Source: Streptomyces sp. LBL (lineage in GTDB: Bacteria; Actinomycetota; Actinomycetes; Streptomycetales; Streptomycetaceae). Taken from it: a stretch of 64,000 nt of DNA. Shown piece after piece: positions 42,137-50,210 of the stretch. The stretch spans positions 143,427 through 207,426 of the forward strand of contig NZ_JARXYX010000014.1 of NCBI RefSeq assembly GCF_029893585.1, in the 5' to 3' direction. The notes below the pieces were generated by a model. That model was not told the DNA's origin. It worked only from the letters and a program-made list of their open reading frames with translations, and made no database searches. The translations under genes were made by a program, and so were the position numbers. Position 1 is the first letter of the stretch. The number at the start of each line of letters is the position of its first letter.

Positions 42137-45100
42137 ATGCGCTTTCGCGGGAAGTCGATCCGCCGGAAGATCGTGGCGCTGCTTCTCGTGCCGCTGGTGT
42201 CCCTGATCGCGATCTGGGGCTTCGCCACGGTACTCACGGGCCGGGAAGTGTCCCAGCTGTTGCAGGTCTCATCCCTGGTGGAGAAGATCGGCTACCCCAC
42301 CGAGGACACCGTCCGCGTCCTGCAACAGGAACGCCGCCAGACCCTCGTCTACCTCGCCGATCCCCGGGCGTCGGACGCGCTGTCCGCGCTCCGCACCACC
42401 CGTGAGGCCACCGACGACGCCGCCACCAAGCTGCGTGCGAACGCGAAGGACGCCGACGTCCGTGACGGCATGGACGCGGACGACGACGAACGCGTCACCA
42501 CCGTCCTGGACGCCTTCGACGGCCTCGACTCGTTGCGGCGCAGCGTCGAGGAGGGCACCCTGACCCGGTTCCAGGCCCTCGACCTGTACAACCGGCTCGT
42601 CGACCCCTGTTACGTCCTCCTGGCATCCCTCGACGGCGTCGACAGCGTAGAGCTGGACAAGCAGGCCCGCGCCCTGGTGAACATCGCCCGCGCCCGCGAA
42701 CTGCTCTCCCGCGAGGACGCCCTCCTCGGCTCCGCCCTGGTGGTCGGGAAGCTCTCCCACGAGGAGATCCGCGACGTCTCCGACCTGGTCGCCCAGCGCA
42801 CCCTGCTGTACGACATCAGCCTGCCGGTGCTGCCCCGGACGGAGCGCGAACGGTACGAAAGCTTCTGGAAGAACGCCAACAGCGCCCCCCTCCGGTCGGC
42901 CGAACAGGCCGGCGTCTCCTCCGGCCCCGGTGTCCCCGACTCCGTCACGGCCAAGAGCTGGGACGCGGCCGCCGGCAGTGCGCTCGACGAGCTCGCCACC
43001 CTCAACGACCAGGCGAACGACCGCTATCAGGACCGTGTCCGCCCCGATGCGATGGGCGTCATCATCAAGGCCTCCGTGGCCGGAGGCCTCGGCCTGGTCG
43101 CCCTGATCGCGTCGCTCCTGCTGTCCGTGCGTGTCGGCCGTACCCTCATCCGCGACCTGCGGAAGCTGCGCCTGGAGGCCCACGAGGCGTCCGGCGTACG
43201 GCTGCCCAGCGTGATGCGCCGCCTCTCCGCGGGCGAACAGGTGGACGTGGAGACCGAGGTCCCGCGGTTGGAGTACGACAAGAACGAGATCGGTGACGTC
43301 GGCCAGGCCCTCAACACCCTGCAACGCGCCGCCGTCGAAGCAGCCGTCAAGCAGGCCGAGCTGCGGGCCGGGGTCTCCGAGGTCTTCGTGAACCTCGCCC
43401 GGCGCAGCCAGGTACTGCTCCACAAGCAGCTCACCCTCCTCGACACCATGGAGCGCAGGACCGAGGACACCGACGAGCTCGCCGACCTGTTCCGCCTCGA
43501 CCACCTGACCACCCGTATGCGCCGGCACGCCGAGGGCCTGGTGATCCTGTCCGGCGCGGCGCCCTCCCGCCAGTGGCGCAAGCCGGTGCAGCTGATGGAC
43601 GTGGTCCGCGCCGCCGTCGCCGAGGTCGAGGACTACGAGCGCATCGAGGTCCGCCGACTGCCCCGGGTCGCCGTGACCGGCCCCGCGGTAGCGGACCTCA
43701 CGCATCTCGTCGCCGAACTCCTGGAGAACGCCACGGTGTTCTCCCCACCGCACACCGCCGTCCAGGTCGTGGGCGAACGCGTCGCCAACGGGTTCACCCT
43801 GGAGATCCACGACCGCGGCCTCGGCATGGCGGCCGAGGCGCTCCTGGACGCCAATCTGCGGCTCGCGGAGACTCCGGAGTTCGAGCTGTCCGACACCGAC
43901 CGGCTGGGCCTGTTCGTGGTCAGCAGGCTCGCCCAGCGGCAGAACGTCCGGGTCTCCCTGCAGCCGTCGCCGTACGGCGGCACGACGGCCGTCCTTTTCA
44001 TCCCGGACACCCTCCTGACGGACGACGTCCCCGACACCAACGGCATCGGCTTCCGCCTCGACCGGCCACAGCCGCCCAAGGAGACCGAACGGGAGGAGGC
44101 CCGCCCCACCTTGCTCTCCCGCGCACCCACGCAGTTGCCAAGCCCGGCTCCCGCGCTCCTGAACGGTCCGGTCGAACTGGAGGCTCCCGTCGACCTGGAC
44201 GCCTTCGACGGCTTCCCGGGCGCCCTCGACGACGAGGACAGCGAACGCGGCGGACTGTTCCGCCCGCGCCGCTCACTCGGCCCCACGGACGACGGCACGG
44301 TGGGCGGCCACGCCAAGCAGCGCGAGGACACCCACGAGGTCCCCGTCAGCGACACCGTGGAGGCGGCCGGCCGGGACGACGACCTGAACGCCCCGGTCGA
44401 ACTGCCCCGTCGTCGGGCTCCCAAGCTGGTCAGCTCGCACGGACGTCCGGTCACCGAGCAGCGCTCGCGCCGCGAGGATGCGGACGAGGAGCCTCCGACG
44501 GGCTCGAGCCGGACCCGCCCCCAGGCGGCGGCTCCGCTGCCCGCCCGCCGACGTGGAGCGGGACCTCAGCGCCGGGCGACCGACGTCACCGACTGTCCCG
44601 ACGAGCAGGGCACGGACGCCGCGACGTCCTCGACACCACCGGCCTCCATGAGTCACGAGTTCGGCGAGGTGCCCGAGGCGCCCGTGCTTCCCCGGCGCAC
44701 CCGCCGTACCGAGATCGCGTCGAGCGGTCCGAGCGGCCTGGGCTCTCCGGGTGAGCTCGCCCACGACTCCCACGACTCCCGCGATGGCCGCGACAGCCGC
44801 CGAGATTCTTGCGACGGCCGTGACTCCCGCGATGCCCGCAATGGTCGCGATGCCCGCGACCTCCGCGACAGCCCCGGACCTGCCGACCTCGGCGGTCGCG
44901 CGGCAGCCCGTCGGCCCGGCTCGGGCCCCGGCGGGCAAGGATCCGCCTCCGACTCGGCGAGCCTCGGTCCGGCCTCCGGCACCGCGTGGCAGGAGGCCTC
45001 TCCCGCGCCGCGGGACACCCGCTCCGGTACGGCACCCCTGCCTCGCCGGGTCCGGCAGGCCAACCTGGCTCCGCAGCTGAAGAAGGGCCCCGAGCCGCGC

Positions 45101-45265
45101 ACCGACGACCGGGCCGGACTGGACGAACGGGACGCCGACGAGGTACGCAGCAGGATGGCCTCGCTCCAGCGTGGCTGGCAGCGTGGCCGCGAGGAGAACG
45201 CCGCGGGCGACGACGCCCACAGCGGCACAGCACCACAACGAACGACAAGGGGGGACGGTCGATGA
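42137..45265 (+). CDS. cvnA: Conservon sensor kinase-like protein CvnA
   Basis: A 1042-aa membrane sensor. A first transmembrane helix (about 11-33, IVALLLVPLVSLIAIWGF), an extracytoplasmic nitrate-sensor-like helical domain (about 35-305), a second helix (about 312-332), a HAMP-like linker and a histidine-kinase ATPase domain (about 500-640: ELLENATVFSPP at about 525, DRGLGM at about 558). The last 400 residues are disordered and rich in R, D, P and S, with an SRD/GRD/ARD tripeptide run near residues 875-912. Conservons couple such a kinase-like protein to a Roadblock protein, a DUF742 protein and a GTPase at the membrane. The stop overlaps cvnB by 4 bases. Confidence 0.92.
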   Translation: MRFRGKSIRRKIVALLLVPLVSLIAIWGFATVLTGREVSQLLQVSSLVEKIGYPTEDTVRVLQQERRQTLVYLADPRASDALSALRTTREATDDAATKLRANAKDADVRDGMDADDDERVTTVLDAFDGLDSLRRSVEEGTLTRFQALDLYNRLVDPCYVLLASLDGVDSVELDKQARALVNIARARELLSREDALLGSALVVGKLSHEEIRDVSDLVAQRTLLYDISLPVLPRTERERYESFWKNANSAPLRSAEQAGVSSGPGVPDSVTAKSWDAAAGSALDELATLNDQANDRYQDRVRPDAMGVIIKASVAGGLGLVALIASLLLSVRVGRTLIRDLRKLRLEAHEASGVRLPSVMRRLSAGEQVDVETEVPRLEYDKNEIGDVGQALNTLQRAAVEAAVKQAELRAGVSEVFVNLARRSQVLLHKQLTLLDTMERRTEDTDELADLFRLDHLTTRMRRHAEGLVILSGAAPSRQWRKPVQLMDVVRAAVAEVEDYERIEVRRLPRVAVTGPAVADLTHLVAELLENATVFSPPHTAVQVVGERVANGFTLEIHDRGLGMAAEALLDANLRLAETPEFELSDTDRLGLFVVSRLAQRQNVRVSLQPSPYGGTTAVLFIPDTLLTDDVPDTNGIGFRLDRPQPPKETEREEARPTLLSRAPTQLPSPAPALLNGPVELEAPVDLDAFDGFPGALDDEDSERGGLFRPRRSLGPTDDGTVGGHAKQREDTHEVPVSDTVEAAGRDDDLNAPVELPRRRAPKLVSSHGRPVTEQRSRREDADEEPPTGSSRTRPQAAAPLPARRRGAGPQRRATDVTDCPDEQGTDAATSSTPPASMSHEFGEVPEAPVLPRRTRRTEIASSGPSGLGSPGELAHDSHDSRDGRDSRRDSCDGRDSRDARNGRDARDLRDSPGPADLGGRAAARRPGSGPGGQGSASDSASLGPASGTAWQEASPAPRDTRSGTAPLPRRVRQANLAPQLKKGPEPRTDDRAGLDERDADEVRSRMASLQRGWQRGREENAAGDDAHSGTAPQRTTRGDGR

Positions 45266-45699
45266 CCGCACCGAAGGCGACCGGCCACACCGCGGGCGAC
45301 AGGTCCGGCGAGCTCAACTGGCTCCTGGACGACCTGGTGAACCGCGTCGCGAGCATCCGCAAGGCTCTCGTGCTGTCCGGCGACGGCCTGCCGATCGGGC
45401 TCTCCGCGGACCTGACCCGGGAGGACAGTGAACACCTGGCCGCCGTCGCCTCCGGCTTCCACAGCCTCGCCAAGGGCGTGGGCCGCCACTTCGAGGCGGG
45501 CAACGTCCGGCAGACGGTCGTGGAGCTGGACGACGCCTTCCTGTTCGTCACAGCCGCCGGCGACGGCAGCTGCCTGGCCGTGCTCTCGGACGCCGACTCG
45601 GACGTGGGTCTGGTCGCGTACGAGATGACGCTCCTGGTCAAGCGAGTCGGTGTGCATCTGGGTGCGGCTCCGCGCACCGATCTGCGTCAGGGCGGGTAG
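45262..45699 (+). CDS. cvnB: Roadblock/LC7 protein CvnB
   Basis: A 145-aa Roadblock/LC7-fold protein: LNWLLDDLVNRVASIRKALV, LSGDGLPIGLSADL, and VELDDAFLFVTAAGDGSCLA. In conservons it bridges CvnA and the GTPase, probably as a regulator of nucleotide exchange or hydrolysis. It starts inside the cvnA stop codon, and cvnC follows 9 bases after. Confidence 0.94.
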   Translation: MTAPKATGHTAGDRSGELNWLLDDLVNRVASIRKALVLSGDGLPIGLSADLTREDSEHLAAVASGFHSLAKGVGRHFEAGNVRQTVVELDDAFLFVTAAGDGSCLAVLSDADSDVGLVAYEMTLLVKRVGVHLGAAPRTDLRQGG

Positions 45700-45708
45700 T
45701 GAGATGAC

Positions 45709-46104
45709 ATGAGCCCAGACGGTCAGGGAAGAAGCCACTGGTTCGACGACGAGGCCGGACCGGTCGTCCGTCCGTACGCCATGACGCGCGGCCGCACCAC
45801 CAGTGCGGCCCAGCACCGACTCGACGTCATCGCGGTGGTCGTCACGGAAGCCCAGGCGGACGACCCGGAGGGGGACCACTCGCTGTCCCCGGAGCACGTG
45901 GACATCGTCGACCTGTGCCGTGAAGCCCCCCAGTCGGTCGCCGAACTGTCCGTCGAACTCGACCTGCCCATCGGAGTGGTACGGGTCCTGATAGGCGACC
46001 TCGTGGACGCGGAGTTCGTTCATGTGAACCGGCCCGTGCCCCCGGCGGAACTGCCGGACGAGAGCATCCTGCGCGATGTGATCAACGGACTCAGGGCGCT
46101 GTGA
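45709..46104 (+). CDS. cvnC: DUF742 protein CvnC
   Basis: A 131-aa DUF742 protein with the usual opening (WFDDEAGPVVRPYAMTRGRT), a winged-helix-like core (DIVDLCREAPQSVAELSVEL, LPIGVVRVLIGDLVDAEFVH) and a C-terminus ILRDVINGLRAL. It is the third conservon component. cvnD normally follows directly, but here a convergent thioesterase gene overlaps its 3' end by 14 bases and a cvnD-like gene is 4.1 kb away. Confidence 0.93.
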   Translation: MSPDGQGRSHWFDDEAGPVVRPYAMTRGRTTSAAQHRLDVIAVVVTEAQADDPEGDHSLSPEHVDIVDLCREAPQSVAELSVELDLPIGVVRVLIGDLVDAEFVHVNRPVPPAELPDESILRDVINGLRAL

Positions 46105-46582
46105 CGGACCTTCCCGCCCACCAAGGAGGCCGCTCCGTCAGCGCCGCGAGGCGCTCACGGACGGCATCGGGGAACGCTGTCGCCCGGCCCGCCTCCTGGT
46201 CCACGTGCAGAGCGAGCAGCTCCGTGGTGGCGACCGGGACGGCGTCCGCTCCCGGCTCGGCCTGCGGATCGCCCGTGACGACGTACATCTCGTGTGCGAA
46301 GCACGCCTTCTTCCCGGCCGCTCCCAGCACGCGCGTGCGGACGGCGAGCCGGGCGCCTTCGGGCACGTCCCGCAGATAGCGGATGTGGGACTCGACCGTG
46401 TACATCGAGCAGCCGGTGCGCGCACGGTACGCCGAGTCCATTCCCGTACGCTCCATCAGCGCGTCCGTCGCGAAGCCGAAGACGAGGACGTAGAACGCCT
46501 CGCTCAGGTGCCCGTTGTAGTCGATCCACTCCGGGCGTACGGTCTCGCGGAACAGTGGCAGAGGCAGGCCGGACGGGCTCAC
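46091..46582 (-). CDS. Hot-dog thioesterase, probably betainyl-CoA thioesterase
   Basis: A 163-aa hot-dog fold acyl-CoA thioesterase with RPEWIDYNGHLSEAFYVLVF (D21, N23, H25) and HIRYLRDVPEGARLAVRTRV. Placed last in an operon after a carnitine dehydrogenase and a dehydrocarnitine cleavage enzyme, it is best explained as the enzyme releasing glycine betaine from betainyl-CoA. GTG 46582 overlaps the upstream stop (GTGA). Confidence 0.82.
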   Translation of the reverse strand: MSPSGLPLPLFRETVRPEWIDYNGHLSEAFYVLVFGFATDALMERTGMDSAYRARTGCSMYTVESHIRYLRDVPEGARLAVRTRVLGAAGKKACFAHEMYVVTGDPQAEPGADAVPVATTELLALHVDQEAGRATAFPDAVRERLAALTERPPWWAGRSVTAP

Positions 46583-47553
46583 TCGGCACCGGATCCGGGC
46601 AGCCGGCCGGTGGCGCGCAACACGGCGATGACACCTCGGTCGCGTTCGGCGACCAGATCGGCGATCGTACGGCCGTCGGCGGCGTCGTCGCAGCCGGACA
46701 CCACGGCGTCGTAGAGCGCCTTGTCCAGTTCCGGCGCCTCCAGCCGTGTCCACGGCGACTTCAAGGACGGCCCGAAGTGGTCGAGCATGTGGGCCATGCC
46801 GCCCTCGCCGCCGGCGAGCGCGAAGGTGAGCATCGGGCCCATGATCGCCCAGCGCAGGCCCGGACCCTCGGTGATGGACAGGTCGATGTCACGGACTGTC
46901 GCCTCACCGCCGGCGACCATGTGCAGGGCTTCCCGCCACAGGGCCTCCTGGAGGCGGTTGGCGATGAAACCGGGGACCTCACGGTCCATGGTGATGACGG
47001 ACTTGCCGGCCACCTCGTAGAAGCGGGCGGCCCAGCGCACCGCCTCCGGGTCCGTCCGTTCCCCGCCGGCCACCTCCACGAGGGGGATGAGATACGGCGG
47101 GTTGAAGGGGTGGCCGACAACCAGCCGTCCGGGCGAGAGCGCCTCGGTCTGCATGTCGGTCATCGGATAGCCGGAGGTCGAGGAGGCGATGACGACTCCC
47201 GGGGGTGTGGCCGCGTCGAGCCTCGCCAGCAGTTCGCGCTTGAGGTCGAGTTTCTCGGGGGCGCTCTCCTGCACGAACTGGGCCTCGGCCACAGCCTCTT
47301 CGAGCGTCGCGGAGACCGTGAGGCGGTCGGGCGAGGCGCCGGGGGCGAGCCCGAGCTGCTCGAGCGCGGGCCAGGCGGCGTCGACGAGCCGGCGCAGCCG
47401 TGCCTCGGCGTCGGGGGCCGGGTCCCAGGCGGTGACCTCGTAGCCGCGGCCCAGGAAGTGGGCGACCCAGCCGCCGCCGATCACTCCGGCGCCCACGCAG
47501 GCCACGCGGCGTACGTCCGCCGGGGAGGTGGCGGGTGTGGAAGTCTCCGTCAT
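46579..47553 (-). CDS. lcdH: L-carnitine dehydrogenase-like 3-hydroxyacyl dehydrogenase
   Basis: A 324-aa protein of the 3-hydroxyacyl-CoA dehydrogenase superfamily. NAD motif VACVGAGVIGGGWVAHFLGR, SASLEEA-like segment, ESAPEKLDLKRELLARLDAA, SSTSGYPMTDM, VGHPFNPPYLIPLVEVAGG and the C-terminal dimerisation helices. The HPFNPPYLIPLVE stretch and the absence of a long C-terminal part fit carnitine 3-dehydrogenases. It would oxidise L-carnitine to 3-dehydrocarnitine. ATG 47553 has AAGGAG at good distance; the stop overlaps the thioesterase start. Confidence 0.82.
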   Translation of the reverse strand: MTETSTPATSPADVRRVACVGAGVIGGGWVAHFLGRGYEVTAWDPAPDAEARLRRLVDAAWPALEQLGLAPGASPDRLTVSATLEEAVAEAQFVQESAPEKLDLKRELLARLDAATPPGVVIASSTSGYPMTDMQTEALSPGRLVVGHPFNPPYLIPLVEVAGGERTDPEAVRWAARFYEVAGKSVITMDREVPGFIANRLQEALWREALHMVAGGEATVRDIDLSITEGPGLRWAIMGPMLTFALAGGEGGMAHMLDHFGPSLKSPWTRLEAPELDKALYDAVVSGCDDAADGRTIADLVAERDRGVIAVLRATGRLPGSGAE

Positions 47554-47586
47554 ACAGGGCTCCTTGGGGATGGGGTGGTTCACGGC

Positions 47587-48474
47587 TCAACCCCGGGGTT
47601 TGAGGCCGAGCTTGAGGCGTGCCTCATCGGCAGTCGCGACCCGTGCTCCCATGGCCTCGACGATCGTCACGGCCCGTTCCACCAGCTGGCCGTTGGTCGC
47701 CTTGACGCCCTTGCCCAGATAGAGGTTGTCCTCCAGCCCGACCCGCACATGGCCGCCGAGCAGGATGGACTGCGCCACCCACGGCATCTGCATGCGGCCC
47801 AGCGCGAAGCTGGCCCACTCGGCTCCTTCCGGCAGCATGTTCACCATCGACTGCAGCACTCCGGGGTCCGCCGGGGCGCCCCACGGGACGCCCATGCACA
47901 GCTGGAAGACGGTCGGGTCGTCCAGCAGCCCCTCGGTGAGCAGCTGCTTGGCGAACCACAGATGTCCGGTGTCGAAGATCTCCAACTCCGGCCGCACACC
48001 CAGCTCCTGGACGCGCCGAGCGCCGGTGCGCAGCATGTCGGGCGTGGAGACGTAGAGGTTCGAGCCGTCGCCGAAGTTGAGCGAGCCGCAGTCCAGGGTG
48101 CAGATGTCCGGCAGTAGATCCTCGACGTGCGGCAACCGCTCCAGACCGCCGACCAGGTCGGTGCCAGGCAACTGCCTGAGCGGTTGCTCCGGGTCGATGA
48201 CCAGGTCGCCTCCCATGCCCGCAGTGAGGTTGATGACGACGTCGGTCCCGGTCTCCTTGATGCGTTCGACGACCTCGCGGTACAGACGCGGGTCGCGGGA
48301 GGGCGCTCCGGTCTCGGGGTCGCGCACATGGATGTGGACCGCGGCGGCACCGGCCTCGGCGGCCTGCACCGCGGAGGCGGCGATCTGCTGGGGGGTGACG
48401 GGGACGTGTGGGCTCTTGCGCACGGTGTCCCCGGCGCCGGTGAGGGCGCAGGTGATGATGACGTCCTGGTTCAT
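47587..48474 (-). CDS. BKACE (DUF849) enzyme, probable dehydrocarnitine cleavage enzyme
   Basis: A 295-aa beta-keto acid cleavage enzyme. The metal site is seen as AVHIHVRDPETGAPS (H47-x-H49); other family marks are NLTAGMGGDLVIDPEQPLRQ, LDCGSLNFGDG and GGHVRVGLEDNLYLGKGVKA. Family members exchange acetyl-CoA into beta-keto acids. Next to carnitine dehydrogenase the expected reaction is 3-dehydrocarnitine plus acetyl-CoA giving betainyl-CoA and acetoacetate. It is the first gene of the operon and is read 33 bases ahead of lcdH. Confidence 0.87.
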   Translation of the reverse strand: MNQDVIITCALTGAGDTVRKSPHVPVTPQQIAASAVQAAEAGAAAVHIHVRDPETGAPSRDPRLYREVVERIKETGTDVVINLTAGMGGDLVIDPEQPLRQLPGTDLVGGLERLPHVEDLLPDICTLDCGSLNFGDGSNLYVSTPDMLRTGARRVQELGVRPELEIFDTGHLWFAKQLLTEGLLDDPTVFQLCMGVPWGAPADPGVLQSMVNMLPEGAEWASFALGRMQMPWVAQSILLGGHVRVGLEDNLYLGKGVKATNGQLVERAVTIVEAMGARVATADEARLKLGLKPRG

Positions 48475-48560
48475 GGTCGCGCGGGGTCCTGTCCGAGTCG
48501 GAGGTTGAGCACGGGCGCCCTTCGACGGTAGCGGTGCAGGCGGGTCACCTCAAGTCCGTA

Positions 48561-48595
48561 TTTCATAATGCGAGCGAGCATTGCATCACATGAAA
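48561..48595. promoter_or_regulatory. Operator-like inverted repeats before the carnitine operon
   Basis: TTTCAT (48561) and ATGAAA (48590) bracket the inner inverted repeat AATGC-GAGCGA-GCATT (48567-48582). It lies about 90 bases upstream of the BKACE start and is AT-richer than its surroundings. The IclR regulator encoded next door is the obvious candidate to bind. Confidence 0.5.
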
Positions 48596-48611
48596 CGCCA
48601 GCGGATGAAGC

Positions 48612-48786
48612 CGGGCGTGCGTCCGCCGAAGGGAGCCCTGTGCGGTACATCTGCCCGGGAAGCTCCGGCGAACGATGCGTTCACCGGAGGAAGCTCCTGC
48701 GATGCGTCCACCGGAGGCAGCCCCTGCGGGCGTCCACGGGAGGAAACCCCTGCGATGCGTCCACCGGAGGCAGCCCCTGCGGTACG
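48612..48786. repeat. 27-bp tandem repeat downstream of the carnitine iclR gene
   Basis: Five or six imperfect head-to-tail copies of a 26-28 bp unit (core GATGCGTCCACCGGAGGCAG then CCCCTGC); the last copies are nearly identical. It fills the stretch between the carnitine operator and the stop of the iclR gene, and no gene is visible in it. No spacers separate the copies, so it is not CRISPR. Confidence 0.85.
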
Positions 48787-49620
48787 TCAGAGTCTCTGCG
48801 CCGTCTGCGCGATCTCCTCGGCCGCCGCCCGCGCCAGTGGCCCCAGCGCCGTGAACCGCGACTCCGGCACCCGGTCCTGCGGCCCCCAGATACTGACGAT
48901 CGCGAACGGCCGGCCGCGGCTGCCGAGCACGGGGGCGGAGACGCCGTAGAGGTTCCGTTCCATCTCGCCCACGCAGACGCTGTAGCCGCGTTCCCGTGTC
49001 TGTTCCAGCTCTGCCCCGAGCCGCGTCCGGTCCGTGATCGTGGTGTCCGTGTACGCCTCCAGCGGACCGCCGAGGAGCGACGTCGCCTCCTCCTCGGGCA
49101 GCCACGCCAGCAGCGCCTTGCCGGTCGAGGTGGCGTGCATCGGCACATGCCGGCCCAGCCACTTGGCGGCCAGCACCACCGGCGGGGTCACCTCGTCGAT
49201 GTAGGCCAGCCCGAGTTGCTGCACCACCGCGAGGCTGGCGGTCTCGCCCGTCTGCTCGCTGACCCGGCGCAGCGTGCCGTGCGCCCGGCGGATCAGGCCG
49301 TCGAAGCCGGCGGCCGACGCCATCCGGGCGACCGTGAAGCCGATCGTGTAGCGGTTGGTGACGGGACTGCGCTCCACCAGGCCGAACTGCTCCAGGGTCG
49401 ACAGCAGCCGCCAGGCCGTGGCGCGATTGAGCCCGCACCGCGCGGCCAGGCGGGAGGCCGTGTCGCCGTCCGGGGCGCTGTCGGCCGTCGCCTGGAGCAA
49501 GGTGATCGCCCGCTCCAGCGACTGGACCTTTCCCGACGCTCCGCCCTGCTCGGCGGTGGCGGGCGGTTCGCTGGTGTCGGCGGTGCCGTGAGGGTCGCCG
49601 GTGGACTGGGCCTTCGACAT
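48787..49620 (-). CDS. IclR family regulator of the carnitine operon
   Basis: A 277-aa IclR protein: winged helix at about 35-95 (SLERAITLLQATADSAPDGD, CGLNRATAWRLLSTLEQFGL), effector domain with HATSTGKALLAWLPEEEATS and GEMERNLYGVSAPV. ATG 49620 has AAGGAAGAG upstream; the frame continues further but is not protein-like. It reads toward the carnitine operon. GTTTCGTATGGTGCGAC (minus strand, about 49700-49716) upstream resembles IclR operators and may be an autoregulatory site. Confidence 0.9.
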   Translation of the reverse strand: MSKAQSTGDPHGTADTSEPPATAEQGGASGKVQSLERAITLLQATADSAPDGDTASRLAARCGLNRATAWRLLSTLEQFGLVERSPVTNRYTIGFTVARMASAAGFDGLIRRAHGTLRRVSEQTGETASLAVVQQLGLAYIDEVTPPVVLAAKWLGRHVPMHATSTGKALLAWLPEEEATSLLGGPLEAYTDTTITDRTRLGAELEQTRERGYSVCVGEMERNLYGVSAPVLGSRGRPFAIVSIWGPQDRVPESRFTALGPLARAAAEEIAQTAQRL

Positions 49621-49886
49621 GCGCGTCTCTTCCTTGAGGGGCACGGTTATCGTTGTGCGGCTTGTGTGACCGCCCTCCACTTTCTCATCACCCGTGCGGC
49701 TGTCGCACCATACGAAACGCGCAGCGGTGTCCGGAACACCAGCATCGCCGGCGGGCGACGGCAGGTCCGGACGGACGCGGAATGAGCCCTCCGGATATGA
49801 TCTGACCGGTCGTCGACGACCGTCCATGGCAGGCCCACCACCCGCCCACGGACACGGTGCCGAGCAGCGCGATCGGGGAGACGGAC

Positions 49887-50210
49887 GTGAGGACAGGCCG
49901 GCAGTCCCGGGCCGACCGGGACGACACCTTCACGGACAGCCTGGCGCGACGCCCGGACGGCCGCCTGCTGACCCACAGACTCCTGTCGGACGCCCCGGAG
50001 CGGCACTCCGACGTGGCGGTCAAGGGCGTCCGTGAGCTGCTGGCAGGCTCCCCGGACCCGGCCGAAGCCGTCCGCAGGGGCACCACGGTCGCCGGCGGCG
50101 ACGCGGCGGACATCCGTCCCGGCGACGTACTCCTCATCGAACCCCCGGCGGCGGAGGCTACGGTCCGCCGTCACCCCCCACCCCCATCAAGCAGGAGAAG
50201 AGACCGATGA
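49887..50210 (+). pseudogene. Hydantoinase/5-oxoprolinase (HyuA/OplAH-type) remnant, in-frame internal deletion
   Basis: A 107-codon ORF. Residues 14-70 follow the N-terminus of hydantoinase A/5-oxoprolinase: DDTFTDSLARRPDGRLLTHR, LLSDAPERHSDVAVKGVREL, AVRRGTTVA (compare the usual GGTFTD and MGTTVATNALL). Residues 75-92 then look like the far C-terminus of the roughly 1200-aa ATP-dependent 5-oxoprolinase (GGDAADIRPGDVLLIEPP). About 1100 codons are absent and the glycine-rich ATP loop is degenerate (RDD for RGG). GTG 49887 has GGGGAG 6 bases before it. The stop overlaps the cvnD-like start. Confidence 0.65.

Noticed and set aside
48612..48786. CRISPR array
   Set aside because: The 27-bp units follow each other directly with no unique spacers, and no cas genes are present.
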